A stretch of 64,000 nucleotides of DNA from a virus. Positions within the stretch are counted from its first letter, which is position 1, and every line of letters begins with the position of its first letter. The stretch is taken from positions 1 through 64,000 of the IMG/VR virus record IMGVR_UViG_3300044993_000080. The stretch is one strand, 5' to 3'. This document shows positions 27,439-35,560 of the stretch, piece after piece. Made by a program: the position numbers and the translations under genes. Below the pieces are notes generated by a model that did no database searches, was not told the origin of the DNA, and was given only the letters and a program-made list of their open reading frames with translations.

Positions 27439-27452
27439 TGCAACCCGTTGCA
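27439..27452. repeat. 14-bp palindrome, centre CC
   Basis: Perfect copy just upstream of the small RNA promoter and just after the stop of the 102-aa gene. Confidence 0.8.
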
Positions 27453-27456
27453 CGCT

Positions 27457-27765
27457 TTAAGCGTTGAGACGCTCCGCGATCCACGCGGCGGTCGATCCCC
27501 GGACATCCAAGTCGCCATCCAACACCACGCAAATGCTGCGCCCTTGACTGTCGAAAACGTTGGGGCCGTCGCTGTGATAAGGCCCCCGCCCACGCTTGCG
27601 CCCCCCGGATTGTGAGGCCTCGACTGCACTGGTGTCCGGGGTCTCTTCCTCGGTTTCAAGTGCTGATGACGGCTCGGCGGCCACCACGCCCGTGGGACCT
27701 TCGATAGCTGCGGTGTCCGGGCGAGTGACGCGGGTGCGCGGGCTCGGGGTCTTGGTCTCGCTCAT
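27457..27765 (-). CDS. Hypothetical 102-aa protein with N-terminal Pro/Arg motif
   Basis: An AAGGAGG site precedes the ATG. The N-terminus has PSPRTRVTRP, a member of the recurring Pro/Arg motif group. An acidic Ser/Thr-rich linker follows, then a basic GGRKRGRG patch and a small C-terminal segment (VFDSQGRSICVVLDGDLDVRG) that may fold as a beta hairpin plus helix. No family was recognised. Confidence 0.7.
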   Translation of the reverse strand: MSETKTPSPRTRVTRPDTAAIEGPTGVVAAEPSSALETEEETPDTSAVEASQSGGRKRGRGPYHSDGPNVFDSQGRSICVVLDGDLDVRGSTAAWIAERLNA

Positions 27766-27840
27766 AATCTTCCTCCTTCGCTGTGGTGCTTGATACGCTG
27801 CCTATTAGCCGCCGTCCAGATTGATCGTCCGTGGGCGTTC

Positions 27841-28098
27841 TCACTGGCGGACAAGGGGGTCGCTTGCGAGCGCCGCTCTACCCGCTGCGGTGACGCTGTA
27901 TGTCACTAGATTGTGCTTCACTTCATGACGGGACACGAAACCTCGTTCCCTCAATGATCGTAGTGCAGGAGCAACCCTGCTGGAAGCCTTGGCGCGCTCA
28001 TGACCCAGAGCCAACCCCAGCAGGGTTGGTGTAAAACCGTCGCCGATTTGTTTTGCTGCCCGAAGTGCAGCTAATTCAGATTTCTTCAGCCTATCCAT
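27841..28098 (-). CDS. Small winged helix-turn-helix regulator candidate
   Basis: 85 aa after a GGAGGAG site. Helices at about 5-22 and 28-50 and a C-terminal wing (HEVKHNLVTYSVTAAGRAAL) give the layout of a MarR/PadR-like winged helix domain, in which TYSVTAAGRAAL is a typical wing and final helix. It is a single-domain protein and could bind a palindromic operator. No direct evidence links it to the 14-bp palindrome. Confidence 0.7.
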   Translation of the reverse strand: MDRLKKSELAALRAAKQIGDGFTPTLLGLALGHERAKASSRVAPALRSLRERGFVSRHEVKHNLVTYSVTAAGRAALASDPLVRQ

Positions 28099-28140
28099 TT
28101 GCTCCTCCGTGGTCCGCCTATACTCATTGGTTGTGCGGGT

Positions 28141-28154
28141 TGCAACGAGTTGCA
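28141..28154. repeat. 14-bp palindrome, centre GA
   Basis: Arms TGCAAC and GTTGCA are perfect. It sits in the gap between the winged-helix gene start and the stop of the 28159 gene. Confidence 0.75.
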
Positions 28155-28158
28155 GCCG

Positions 28159-28845
28159 TCATAACATAACGCCCCCTTTGTCCGCGACATATAGCTTGGG
28201 TGACTGGATGCGCTGTTTACCCGCGCCTTCCAACGCGCTACGGATAAGCGCGATCCCTTCGTTTTCGTTCATTATCTCGCCGTGCCGCCAAACCTCGTAA
28301 TCTACCCAGCGCTTGATGTGCACTCGCCCGGTGTCATCGAGCCGGTAGTCGCTAACTGGGTATAGTTTGCGGTCCACCGCACGCGGCCACGTGATCGAAT
28401 AACTATAGGACCGCGCCTGCACGAATACGACTGGCCGATCCGGCATGACGGTGTGGTCCACCGCAATGTCGAAGGGCACACCGTTCTTAGTGGCCGGTAG
28501 CCCGTCCAGCCGCTTCGTGTATTTCGGTGCGGCGAGGTAAGGGCAGACCTTGAGCGCGTAGCTGGAGCACTCGTGGTGCATAGGGCTGTCGATGTAGCAG
28601 CCGTGAGGGTGGAAAGCCGATAGCGGCCCTCCTACCCACCATAGGTCGCCGATCTCCAGCTCTCCGCCGCATATCGGGCAAAGCATTTCCTCCAACGCCT
28701 GCCACGACTTGCGATCATCGTTGACCGTAAACAGCGGCTCCCCTGCGTTGTCACGCGCCACGTTCCATGGGATAGGGAAGCCCCGCCGATCTCTCGGCAG
28801 GTGCTCCATGCGTTCAGGGACAGGCACGTCCCACCACTTAAACAT
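28159..28845 (-). CDS. Hypothetical protein with zinc-ribbon-like cysteines
   Basis: 228 aa from the ATG at 28845, which overlaps the end of the upstream gene. LCPICGGEL and later HHECSSYALKVCPYL give CxxC and HxxC...C groups that could bind a metal at about residues 55-105. The N-terminus is Trp/Pro-rich (MFKWWDVPVPERMEHLP). It is the last gene of the operon starting at promoter 31427-31455. The family is seen in phages but has no known role. Confidence 0.75.
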   Translation of the reverse strand: MFKWWDVPVPERMEHLPRDRRGFPIPWNVARDNAGEPLFTVNDDRKSWQALEEMLCPICGGELEIGDLWWVGGPLSAFHPHGCYIDSPMHHECSSYALKVCPYLAAPKYTKRLDGLPATKNGVPFDIAVDHTVMPDRPVVFVQARSYSYSITWPRAVDRKLYPVSDYRLDDTGRVHIKRWVDYEVWRHGEIMNENEGIALIRSALEGAGKQRIQSPKLYVADKGGVML

Positions 28846-29878
28846 GGCAATCGACCGCAACAAGGATCGTGTCCGGGTCCATGGCTTCGAGCCGGGCCAT
28901 GATTTCGCGGTGCCAGTGCTTATTCTCACCGGCAACTACGGCGAACATCAGCATCTGGCCCTTCTCGTGCCAGCCGTCCTTATCGACCAAAGCAAAGGGC
29001 AGGACGGTCGTGGCGGCCTTGCGGAATACCACGTCATCACGCGGGCCGATCCAGTCGGTCACGCTGTCGAAAAAGTCAATGATCTTGCCCCCGGCCCAAT
29101 GCTTTCTGTTTTTGTCGGTCGCGTCGAATGCCACGACTTCACGGGCCGCTACGATTGCGGGCTGCTGGTTGAATACCTTCCGGGCCGTGTCGTAATCAGA
29201 AGCATAGCGTTCTTTGATAGTCTCCCACGTCTCGGGCTTGGGGTGCTGCGCCATCGCCGCGTGGATGTCGTCATAGTAACGTCCGTAACGCTCCGTGGCA
29301 GTCTCGATGCGCTGCTTGAACGGCCAATCGCCCAGCCGGATCGAGTTGCCGTCTCTGCGAAAGCCCTGAAGCGCAGCCGGGACGTTCGGGTTGTCCTCGG
29401 TGCCCTCCTCGCTGAACATGCCGCTCCAGCGCCCGCCAATGACATACCAGTCCCACTTACGGTTCGGGTTGGTGCGGTTCACCACGCGGATGACCTCGTG
29501 CTCGCAGCCGACAACCTTGCCGTCATCGGCTGCGAGCTTGATCTGGAGCTTGGCTTTGGCCGGGCGAACTTCGATGTAGCCGTATTTGTGTTTACCGCTG
29601 ATGTCCGGCGTCTCGCCTTCCATGACAAACTCCAGCCCGTAGTGGCTGCGCGCCCAGTCGGCGAAGCTCGTCACTTCCCCGCTGCGGGTCGTCGCGTATT
29701 CCCAGCTTGCGCGCGCCCCGTCGGTCTCGTCGACATCGACCACGTATTCGTTGTCTATGCCGGTGCACTCGAACTCGTGGTAAGGTGCGAGCATCGGGGC
29801 GATGGCCGCGCTCAGATCGCCATTGGCCTCGGCCACCTTCTCTGGCGGCACCGCTACTATCACGACAAAATGCGACAT
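28838..29878 (-). CDS. Conserved phage hypothetical protein (KWDWY-GGRW type)
   Basis: 346 aa. It starts MSHFVVIVAV, has LAPYHEFE..G..NEYVVDVDET near residue 30-55 and KWDWYVIGGRWSGMF near 140-155. This signature recurs in phage proteins of unknown function. The C-terminus has a helical, Lys/Asp-rich region. An AACAGGAG site lies upstream. It is coupled to the zinc-ribbon-like gene after it. No catalytic residues could be named. Confidence 0.78.
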   Translation of the reverse strand: MSHFVVIVAVPPEKVAEANGDLSAAIAPMLAPYHEFECTGIDNEYVVDVDETDGARASWEYATTRSGEVTSFADWARSHYGLEFVMEGETPDISGKHKYGYIEVRPAKAKLQIKLAADDGKVVGCEHEVIRVVNRTNPNRKWDWYVIGGRWSGMFSEEGTEDNPNVPAALQGFRRDGNSIRLGDWPFKQRIETATERYGRYYDDIHAAMAQHPKPETWETIKERYASDYDTARKVFNQQPAIVAAREVVAFDATDKNRKHWAGGKIIDFFDSVTDWIGPRDDVVFRKAATTVLPFALVDKDGWHEKGQMLMFAVVAGENKHWHREIMARLEAMDPDTILVAVDCHV

Positions 29879-29892
29879 TCATTCAACTCCTG

Positions 29893-30609
29893 TTATGGGT
29901 GGTGTCGGGTTTGACCCACTCCGGGTGCTTCGCCCTCTTCCATCTTGAGAGAGCCTTCATTCCAGCCTACCGGCCATCTAAAGGTGTCACTGTTGACGCC
30001 CCAGAGGTGGTATTGGTTAGCTGTATCCACCACGCGATCCTCGCATGGGTAGAGTTCGACGGCCTCGCAGTTCGGGCCTAGCAGTTCGTTCTTGATGCGC
30101 TGCATGTCCGCCCAGTGGGCGCGCAACGGCTTCTGGTCGTGGCGCTTGATTGACAGGTGCACCATCTCGATCACGCCACCTTCACCATCCATGGTGAGAG
30201 TGCGCCGGACCGCCACGTGATACCGGGAATTGATGTAGTGCTCGTCTTCCATAGTCGTGAGGTAGATCGCGCGCATCTCTTCCATGGTCTTGCCGGACTT
30301 GGCACCTAGAATGCGAAAGCGCTCTTCCGCTCCGGCGGTGAAGAGCTGGCGCAGGTCTACGTCTGCGGGCTTGAATGGCGTCCATTCCGGGTCCGCGTCG
30401 AGCCGCCGCAGCCGCTCTCGGTAGAGGTCGTCGAGTATCCGCTCGTAATCCTGTGCCGGGCGCTGGCCAATCTCCGCGACGGCATACTTGAAGTCCTCGA
30501 CCATCTCGGGGATATTCGAGTGCAGTCCGGCCACTACCGCCATAACACGGTCGATCTTTTCTTTCAGGTCTGCGTCGGTGAGCCCGCGCAAAATTTCGGG
30601 AGTAATCAC
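29893..30609 (-). CDS. Hypothetical protein with DUF7694-like domain
   Basis: 238 aa from GTG 30609, which overlaps the upstream TGA. The C-terminal third has MQRIKNELLGPNCEAVELYP followed by VVDTANQYHLWGV, the pattern I associate with DUF7694. The N-terminal two thirds are helical and charged. Function unknown. It is a middle gene of the operon from promoter 31427-31455. Confidence 0.75.
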   Translation of the reverse strand: MITPEILRGLTDADLKEKIDRVMAVVAGLHSNIPEMVEDFKYAVAEIGQRPAQDYERILDDLYRERLRRLDADPEWTPFKPADVDLRQLFTAGAEERFRILGAKSGKTMEEMRAIYLTTMEDEHYINSRYHVAVRRTLTMDGEGGVIEMVHLSIKRHDQKPLRAHWADMQRIKNELLGPNCEAVELYPCEDRVVDTANQYHLWGVNSDTFRWPVGWNEGSLKMEEGEAPGVGQTRHHP

Positions 30610-31400
30610 AGCCTAACCACCCTTCGTTTCGTATATGAGGTCGCGGAACCGGACGGTGCTTTGGGTTGCTTAGTTGCAACCGGGTGCAGCGCCACGGGCG
30701 GGTCATCATGGCCGTAGCCCAGCCGGGTCGCCCTGCGCGGAAGGTAAGGCTCCGGGCCGACCTGCGAACGATCCCAGTTGGCGTAGTGTGCACGGGACCA
30801 CGTGTCTTCGGGATCAGCTTCAGCGCGGGCCTTGTCGCGCTCCAGCGCGACCATCAAAAGGTGAAGGCGAGGCACTTGACCCTCCGCCATGCTTTCGCGG
30901 CAAGCCCCCGCGTCAGTCCACCACGTGCCGCCTGCGAACAGGTAGAGGTATTCGCACCACGTCTCATTGTAGGCGTCCCAGAGGTCTGCGAAACTGGCAT
31001 AGCTGCCCATCATGCGCTCGTAATCGCCTCTGTCCCGCCCGTAGAAACGACACATGCGGCTCTCAGGCATGGCGCTGATCTGGGCAAGCTCGTAGATAAC
31101 GCGGCTGGGCTTGCCGTCTGTGTCGAGATACTGGCCCTTCTCTTCCAGAGACAGGGCGTCGAACTCGGCTCTGAAGTTACGCTTGATGTTAAAGCGCCAC
31201 TCGAAGTCGTGCTTGACGCCGATCACCTCACCCAACGATGACATATCACCGTGCCGGAACAGGTGCCGCGCGCCGTTGAAGCCGTGGTAATACTTCATCA
31301 GATACACGCCGTTGTAGGGCAGGTATCCGTCGCTGTGGCAATAGATCGCGTCGTAATGACCGTCCGGCTGGCGGATGGCTAGGCAACTGCGGGTGCTCAT
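30606..31400 (-). CDS. Conserved phage hypothetical protein (MSTRSC family)
   Basis: 264 aa. MSTRSCLAIRQPDGHYDAIYCHSDGYLPYNG at the start is typical of a family common in large phages and of unknown role. A GAGGAA site sets the ATG at 31400. The C-terminus, encoded across the near-palindrome at 30675, is basic and likely disordered. First gene of a five-gene overlapping operon. Confidence 0.8.
   Translation of the reverse strand: MSTRSCLAIRQPDGHYDAIYCHSDGYLPYNGVYLMKYYHGFNGARHLFRHGDMSSLGEVIGVKHDFEWRFNIKRNFRAEFDALSLEEKGQYLDTDGKPSRVIYELAQISAMPESRMCRFYGRDRGDYERMMGSYASFADLWDAYNETWCEYLYLFAGGTWWTDAGACRESMAEGQVPRLHLLMVALERDKARAEADPEDTWSRAHYANWDRSQVGPEPYLPRRATRLGYGHDDPPVALHPVATKQPKAPSGSATSYTKRRVVRL
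30675..30688. repeat. Near-palindrome TGCAACCGGGTGCA inside a gene end
   Basis: One mismatch to the 14-bp palindrome, read in the gene as L-H-P-V-A-T. Confidence 0.45.
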
Positions 31401-31426
31401 AATCAACTTCCTCTCGACTAGGCGAG

Positions 31427-31455
31427 ACTATGGCCTAGGCAAGATTTGTTGTCAA
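31427..31455 (-). promoter_or_regulatory. Promoter TTGACA-17-CATAGT
   Basis: -35 at 31450-31455 and -10 at 31427-31432. The TGA of the upstream gene is inside the -35. Drives the operon 31400-28159. Confidence 0.58.
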
Positions 31456-32021
31456 GCGATTTTTCGCAGTTTGTCCTTGTAATGTATCTCGATCTGAAGG
31501 GCGCTTTCCATGTAGAACGGCCCCACACTGGTCGTAAAGTCCATTACGATTCTGCCGCCCACGATCTGGGTGATGCACTTCTGGGTCGCGTTGAGTTCAT
31601 TGAAGTGCTCGATGATGTGCTGCTCCAGTTCGAGATAACACTCGTCATCCATGAGCGCCCATTTAAGCAAAGTGCGCAGCGTGTATTCGTAAAAGAAGGC
31701 CGGGGCGGCATAGACGGGTAAGGCCCATTTGCGATCACCTGATCGGACCTTCCCATATTCCTCGACTACGCACTTGATCGTAGGCGAAAGCTCTTTCTTG
31801 TAGCGCGGGTCCAGCACGACCGGGACTGGTAGTCTCGGGTCAGCGTAGCCCGCCTCTCGATACATAGTCCTGCCTGCCCCAGCAGGGACCCAATGCGCGT
31901 GATCCTCTAACGGTTGCTGACGTGCGGGCGGAATGACTGAGACTGGGGCCGGACGGCTACGAGCGCGCGGCGCTAAAGTGACGGGTGGGCGTGAGCGCGG
32001 CGGAGGTGAAACAACTGTCAT
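31452..32021 (-). CDS. Hypothetical protein with Pro/Arg-rich N-terminus
   Basis: 189 aa. Residues 6-11 are PPPRSR, and ARSRPAP plus IPPAR follow within the first 35 residues, so the N-terminus carries several copies of the recurring motif. The remainder (about 60-189) looks like a folded mixed alpha/beta domain. A GAGGAG site sets the ATG. It is alone under promoter 32045-32073. Its stop codon lies within the next promoter. Confidence 0.72.
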   Translation of the reverse strand: MTVVSPPPRSRPPVTLAPRARSRPAPVSVIPPARQQPLEDHAHWVPAGAGRTMYREAGYADPRLPVPVVLDPRYKKELSPTIKCVVEEYGKVRSGDRKWALPVYAAPAFFYEYTLRTLLKWALMDDECYLELEQHIIEHFNELNATQKCITQIVGGRIVMDFTTSVGPFYMESALQIEIHYKDKLRKIA

Positions 32022-32044
32022 GGGGCTCCTCTTTGTGAGTGCCC

Positions 32045-32073
32045 ATAGTAAAGTAACCGGGATTTTACGTCAA
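32045..32073 (-). promoter_or_regulatory. Promoter TTGACG-17-TACTAT
   Basis: -35 at 32068-32073. The -10 (32045-32050) is one of the best matches in the window. Serves the 189-aa gene. Confidence 0.62.
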
Positions 32074-32080
32074 GCGAAAC

Positions 32081-32407
32081 TTAGAGCAGACTGATGTTCC
32101 TGCACGCCTTGATTTTGAAGATCGAGTAATAGAGACCAACAAAACAAACGATCATAACGACCGCAAGCGGGACAAGACACAGCCCCAAGATGAACGGCTT
32201 GACGTAGGGCATGAGGTTGTCCAGCGTGTGAAACAAACTCAATGCTACGGCGGGTATAATCACCGTGGAAAGCGATGACAGCATGAACAGGATGAAGCGC
32301 CCTTGCCACGTCATAAAGATGTGACCCCCACGGACACAGAACCCTTGGGCTTTGCACTCTTTGCAGATGTTTCGCGCCTCTCCAATCTCGCGCTCCAATA
32401 ACTGCAT
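32081..32407 (-). CDS. Small two-helix membrane protein
   Basis: 108 aa from ATG 32407 (AAGGTGGCGA site). The N-terminal 30 residues have CKECKAQGFC, possibly metal binding. Two membrane helices follow, at about 37-60 and 70-97, ending in a basic tail. The fold could suit a holin or a superinfection-exclusion protein, but nothing proves either. It has its own promoter (32454-32482), so the operon is a single gene. Confidence 0.72.
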   Translation of the reverse strand: MQLLEREIGEARNICKECKAQGFCVRGGHIFMTWQGRFILFMLSSLSTVIIPAVALSLFHTLDNLMPYVKPFILGLCLVPLAVVMIVCFVGLYYSIFKIKACRNISLL

Positions 32408-32453
32408 TACACTCGCCACCTTGGGTGTGGCCAAAACGGCCAAGCTGGGTAGT

Positions 32454-32482
32454 TTAATGAACCTCGACGCAATAATTGTCAA
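32454..32482 (-). promoter_or_regulatory. Promoter TTGACA-17-CATTAA
   Basis: -35 at 32477-32482 and -10 at 32454-32459, upstream of the small membrane protein. A one-mismatch palindrome lies about 33 bp upstream. Confidence 0.48.
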
Positions 32483-32514
32483 GTGCCTCAGGTTATGGCC
32501 ACAGCCCTTGCAAT

Positions 32515-32528
32515 AGCAACGGGTTGCA
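32515..32528. repeat. Near-palindrome AGCAACGGGTTGCA
   Basis: One mismatch to the 14-bp palindrome, between the 32554 gene stop and promoter 32454-32482. Confidence 0.5.
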
Positions 32529-32553
32529 AATTACGGGTTCGTAAATCTTGGTC

Positions 32554-32901
32554 TCAATCACGGTCTTTCGGTTCCTCAATAAAGACTTCTGGGGTTCCGA
32601 TTACCGCCCCTGTCGCCGCCGCAAAAGCGGTGACTGCTTCTTCCATGAGGAAAAGGATCGTGGCCCCGATGTCCGGTTGTCCGTCCGGAGCGATCTGGTT
32701 TGCGACCTGCTCCGAGGTAAAGCCCCGTGCTTCACCTACGAATATAGCTGCGGTGCGCAGCCGCTCCTCGCTAGTGATACTGATGTCCACCACGTAGGTG
32801 GCGATTGTGGCAGGCCCAGATACGACAATCGGGCGGGACCGCGCCCTGACTGCCACAGGCGTTGTCGCCCTCGCTGCACTGTGCTTTGCTTTGATGGTCA
32901 T
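32554..32901 (-). CDS. Hypothetical 115-aa protein with Arg-rich N-terminus
   Basis: The first 30 residues are basic and include VRARSRPIVV, a loose variant of the recurring Pro/Arg motif. The rest is a small alpha/beta domain (TYVVDISITSEERLRTAAIFVG) with an acidic tail ending in EEPKDRD. It follows the Cys-protease-like gene closely. No family was recognised. Confidence 0.68.
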   Translation of the reverse strand: MTIKAKHSAARATTPVAVRARSRPIVVSGPATIATYVVDISITSEERLRTAAIFVGEARGFTSEQVANQIAPDGQPDIGATILFLMEEAVTAFAAATGAVIGTPEVFIEEPKDRD

Positions 32902-32907
32902 ACATCA

Positions 32908-33657
32908 TCACCCCGTGTAGTATTTGCCGCCACTCCAGCGCTCCACAGTGCCGTCAGCCAACACCCGTTCGTAAAACTGGCCATCGTCGTCTAGTTCCCA
33001 CTGCGACGCGTCCCGGATGGCGGCCATGGCGAGCACCGCTGCGCGGTCTACCTCACCGGGCTCCAGCGCTTCCGCATATGCGTCCATGCCATCAGTCAGC
33101 GCCTTGCGCGGCATCATCTCGCCAAAGGCTAAGAGGTTAGGGGTCCCGTGCTCTCTAAACCATGCAAGGTGGTTGGCGAGCGGTATGCTGATCCCCATGT
33201 AAACACACCGGGCACGGTATCCGGGAATGAGGTCACTCTCGGTCATGCTGTTGACGATAGACAGCCATGTCGGGTCTGACACTGATCCGTCAGGGTGCGT
33301 TACCCAAGCGTGATGCGTGGGCACCGACTGCTCCATACAGGCCCACCCCTCAGTGTATCGAAGCTCGCGGTGCTCAAGCGCCAACTGCATAGCGTTGGCA
33401 AAACAGTTGCCCGCTTTCATCTCCGGAAACGCGGACGCTGTGATTAACGCGGGTTTGGCTGTCGTGTTGAATAACACCATCTCCTCGGTGCACGAGTAGC
33501 GAAGCCGGAACGGCGGTGGCTGCCTCTGCACCATCTTGCGGCGCAACCACGTAGCTGCGGCAAGCTCCAACTTCAGAAACCGCACCAACAACTCCATGCG
33601 GTCTTCGGGCGGGGCAGTGAAGACCGAAGCATAATGCCGGAGCCCAGCGCCAATCAC
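32908..33657 (-). CDS. Papain/transglutaminase-like fold protein candidate
   Basis: 249 aa from GTG 33657 (GTGA overlap). C85 in GNCFANAMQLAL, H116 in HHAWV and D128 in SDPTW form a plausible Cys-His-Asp triad in the right order and spacing for papain-like or transglutaminase-like folds. The N-terminal 60 residues are helical and basic. A role in cleaving a host protein or cell-wall peptide is only a guess. It lies between two small genes of unknown role. Confidence 0.6.
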   Translation of the reverse strand: MIGAGLRHYASVFTAPPEDRMELLVRFLKLELAAATWLRRKMVQRQPPPFRLRYSCTEEMVLFNTTAKPALITASAFPEMKAGNCFANAMQLALEHRELRYTEGWACMEQSVPTHHAWVTHPDGSVSDPTWLSIVNSMTESDLIPGYRARCVYMGISIPLANHLAWFREHGTPNLLAFGEMMPRKALTDGMDAYAEALEPGEVDRAAVLAMAAIRDASQWELDDDGQFYERVLADGTVERWSGGKYYTG

Positions 33658-33962
33658 GATCTCTTCACCAGCTTGACGCGGGCACCGCCGGTATAGGTGT
33701 AGGTCTTCTCAACTACCCAGTCGTCGCCTGTGTGCTCCGACAGGATGTCGGCGACTTTGCGCGGCGTGAGCTTCGAGTGCTTCGCCAGTTCGGCGTGCGA
33801 AAACTCGATCTCGCGGATCGCTACACTGGTATACATCAGGACGGTAACGTCCAGCCCGTGCGCGTCGCGGTAGTGAGCGATGATCTCGGCGGCCTCACGG
33901 TCACGCGCCTCCTCCATCATCGCCTCTTCACGGTCTTCGTCGTATGTCCGGTCACAGTCCAT
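33654..33962 (-). CDS. Small helix-rich hypothetical protein, possible winged helix
   Basis: 102 aa from ATG 33962 after GAGAGGAG. An acidic N-terminal helix (DEDREEAMMEEARDREAAE) is followed by SHAELAKHSKLTPRKVADIL, which could be a helix-turn-helix, and a short C-terminal beta wing (VEKTYTYTGGARVKLV). Coupled to the Cys-protease-like gene. Served by promoter 33986-34014. Confidence 0.68.
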   Translation of the reverse strand: MDCDRTYDEDREEAMMEEARDREAAEIIAHYRDAHGLDVTVLMYTSVAIREIEFSHAELAKHSKLTPRKVADILSEHTGDDWVVEKTYTYTGGARVKLVKRS

Positions 33963-33985
33963 TTTAGTCTCCTCTCGACATAAGA

Positions 33986-34014
33986 GGAATGGCATAGCCC
34001 GGATTTTATGTCAA
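33986..34014 (-). promoter_or_regulatory. Promoter TTGACA-17-CATTCC
   Basis: -35 at 34009-34014. It shares the TAAAATC..GGCTATGC spacer with other cassettes; the -10 is weak. Confidence 0.5.
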
Positions 34015-34037
34015 GCAAAAGCTGTGGAAAACTACCG

Positions 34038-34424
34038 CTAATGCAGCGCCTCTCGGAGCAAACGAACCGCATGGTCCAACGTGTCTTCGTAGTCCCACCC
34101 CTCGATCTCGGTAAGATGGTAGAACACGTCATCAGGCGAGTGGCACGACTGACCGCCGAACCATTCCTTGCACCGCTCGCAAGCAAGTAGCAGACCCTCC
34201 GAAGTCAGGCGGTGGTAGCCGTGAACGGATAACCGGATCATCTTGTCCGGCAAGACAAGTATGTTGGGGCTCGGTGCGTTCAGAAGATGACGAGGCATAG
34301 GGCGAATATTACCATCCACATCGCCAATGACGCCCCGAATATGACCCTGCCCCTGATATACAGCGGGTATTTCTTCATCTGCGACTTCGGGCAGTCTTCG
34401 CGCATGGGCCGCGTCCTTCTTCAT
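34038..34424 (-). CDS. Hypothetical 128-aa protein
   Basis: The ATG overlaps the upstream ParB-fold gene stop (ATGA). An N-terminal helix is followed by a Gly-rich VIGDVDGNIRPMP segment and CERCKEWFGGQSCHSPDD, a possible zinc site with CxxC and a later Cys/His. No family was recognised. It is the last gene of the operon from promoter 35141-35169. Confidence 0.7.
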   Translation of the reverse strand: MKKDAAHARRLPEVADEEIPAVYQGQGHIRGVIGDVDGNIRPMPRHLLNAPSPNILVLPDKMIRLSVHGYHRLTSEGLLLACERCKEWFGGQSCHSPDDVFYHLTEIEGWDYEDTLDHAVRLLREALH

Positions 34425-34933
34425 GCAATCCTGCTGTCGATAGGGTTGATATGTTGGTTATTGAGCCGTTCCCGCTCAAAGTCGTTCAACTCCTGTGGGA
34501 TGTCGATCAAATAGGGCTCCCAAAGCTCGGGCGGTAGCTCGTAAGCCGGAAGGTGCGTCCAGCCCCAGTAAGCGGCCCGGGTGTAGCGGTGGATGCCGTC
34601 AATGATAAGGTGCTCGTCTGGTGTGTCGATACCAACGCCGGGCATGTGCGCGAGCAAGATCGGGTAGTTGCACACATCGTGCGCAGTGATGCGGTTCCAG
34701 CGGTGCGCCTCGATCCCACGATGCTGCATGGCGAACATGGTGAATGCCAGATCAATCGGGCACTGGATAATCGGAGGCGGTGCAGCCATCTTGGCGATTG
34801 CGTTATTGATGCGCTCGACCGCGAAGTGCCGGACTACGCCCGTCTTGTTGTCCACGTGGCTGAACACAACCTCACCCCGCACAGGGACGCCCTGTTCGTC
34901 GAACTCAAGGTCCAATTCCCACCAGCGGATCAT
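34421..34933 (-). CDS. ParB/sulfiredoxin-fold protein
   Basis: 170 aa from ATG 34933 (ATGA overlap with the upstream gene). IDGIHRYTRA at residues 111-120 is the ParB box II / IbrB-like motif, and the spacing to the N-terminal strands fits a single ParB/Srx domain without a helix-turn-helix. It belongs to the same broad family as the three proteins at 51404-54711 but is more diverged. It may bind or modify a nucleotide; the role is unknown. Confidence 0.7.
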   Translation of the reverse strand: MIRWWELDLEFDEQGVPVRGEVVFSHVDNKTGVVRHFAVERINNAIAKMAAPPPIIQCPIDLAFTMFAMQHRGIEAHRWNRITAHDVCNYPILLAHMPGVGIDTPDEHLIIDGIHRYTRAAYWGWTHLPAYELPPELWEPYLIDIPQELNDFERERLNNQHINPIDSRIA

Positions 34934-35115
34934 GTGCGCACCGGTCGAAGATCGCCGCACAGTCGGCGCATAGCAAATTGAATGAACGCACGCTTCTCAG
35001 GGTTCGTCTCGGCCTCAAGCTCGACACGATAGCGTTCATAGCCTTCCAGTCGGCGCTGACGCTCCTGTTGGTTTTCGACCGGCTGTTGGGTCCCGTAGTT
35101 TCGAATGACGACCAT
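34930..35115 (-). CDS. Small basic hypothetical protein
   Basis: 61 aa from ATG 35115, placed by the AAGGGAG site. Arg/Glu/Gln-rich, predicted mostly as one long helix (ENQQERQRRLEGYERYRVEL). First gene under promoter 35141-35169 and coupled to the ParB-fold gene. No family was recognised. Confidence 0.68.
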   Translation of the reverse strand: MVVIRNYGTQQPVENQQERQRRLEGYERYRVELEAETNPEKRAFIQFAMRRLCGDLRPVRT

Positions 35116-35140
35116 GTCAGTTCTCCCTTTCGATAAGTGA

Positions 35141-35169
35141 AGACTGCCATAGGCTAGATTTGTTGTCAA
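35141..35169 (-). promoter_or_regulatory. Promoter TTGACA-17-CAGTCT
   Basis: -35 at 35164-35169 and -10 at 35141-35146. The spacer shares CAAATCTAGCCTATGG with other cassettes. Confidence 0.52.
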
Positions 35170-35216
35170 GCGCCACGGTCTGGCTCGTCGAAAATGAGCG
35201 CCCGTGACGGGCGCGC

Positions 35217-35230
35217 TGCAATAGGTTGCA
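35217..35230. repeat. Near-palindrome TGCAATAGGTTGCA
   Basis: One mismatch in an arm, about 48 bp upstream of promoter 35141-35169's -35. Confidence 0.42.
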
Positions 35231-35313
35231 AGCACTTGGGTTCGACCTTCGGCGCGAAGGGCGTCCTTCGCCGCTTCGTCTGGTTTGGCGGGTCATTGGG
35301 TATCATGCGCCCA

Positions 35314-35529
35314 TCAGGTGTGGGTGCTGATGCTCGACATCTCGGCGTTGCGATGTTGATTGCGGCTGGGTGGTGGCGCGGTCGCCTGCGTAGGCTCGCT
35401 CGGGCAACTCACGGGCGATCTCTCGCGGGTGTAGCCTAGCTCACGCCCTGCCTCTTCCATCAGGATCAGGACACGCCGGGTGGTGCGTGGGTTTGCGAGG
35501 CTTGCGGGGATCGATACCAGACCCGGCAT
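35314..35529 (-). CDS. Possible small protein, 71 aa
   Basis: ATG 35529 with only a weak AGGT upstream. The first 40 residues (SLANPRTTRRVLILMEEAGRELGY) look protein-like; the rest is Pro/Ser/Thr-rich. It fills the gap between the 136-aa gene and promoter 35141-35169. It could be an artefact of high GC. Confidence 0.4.
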   Translation of the reverse strand: MPGLVSIPASLANPRTTRRVLILMEEAGRELGYTRERSPVSCPSEPTQATAPPPSRNQHRNAEMSSISTHT

Positions 35530-35560
35530 CACGCCACAACCTAGTTTTGATGCCAAGCCG

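Noticed and set aside
28709-29914. Plus-strand 401-codon frame
   Set aside because: Antisense shadow of the 346-aa gene.
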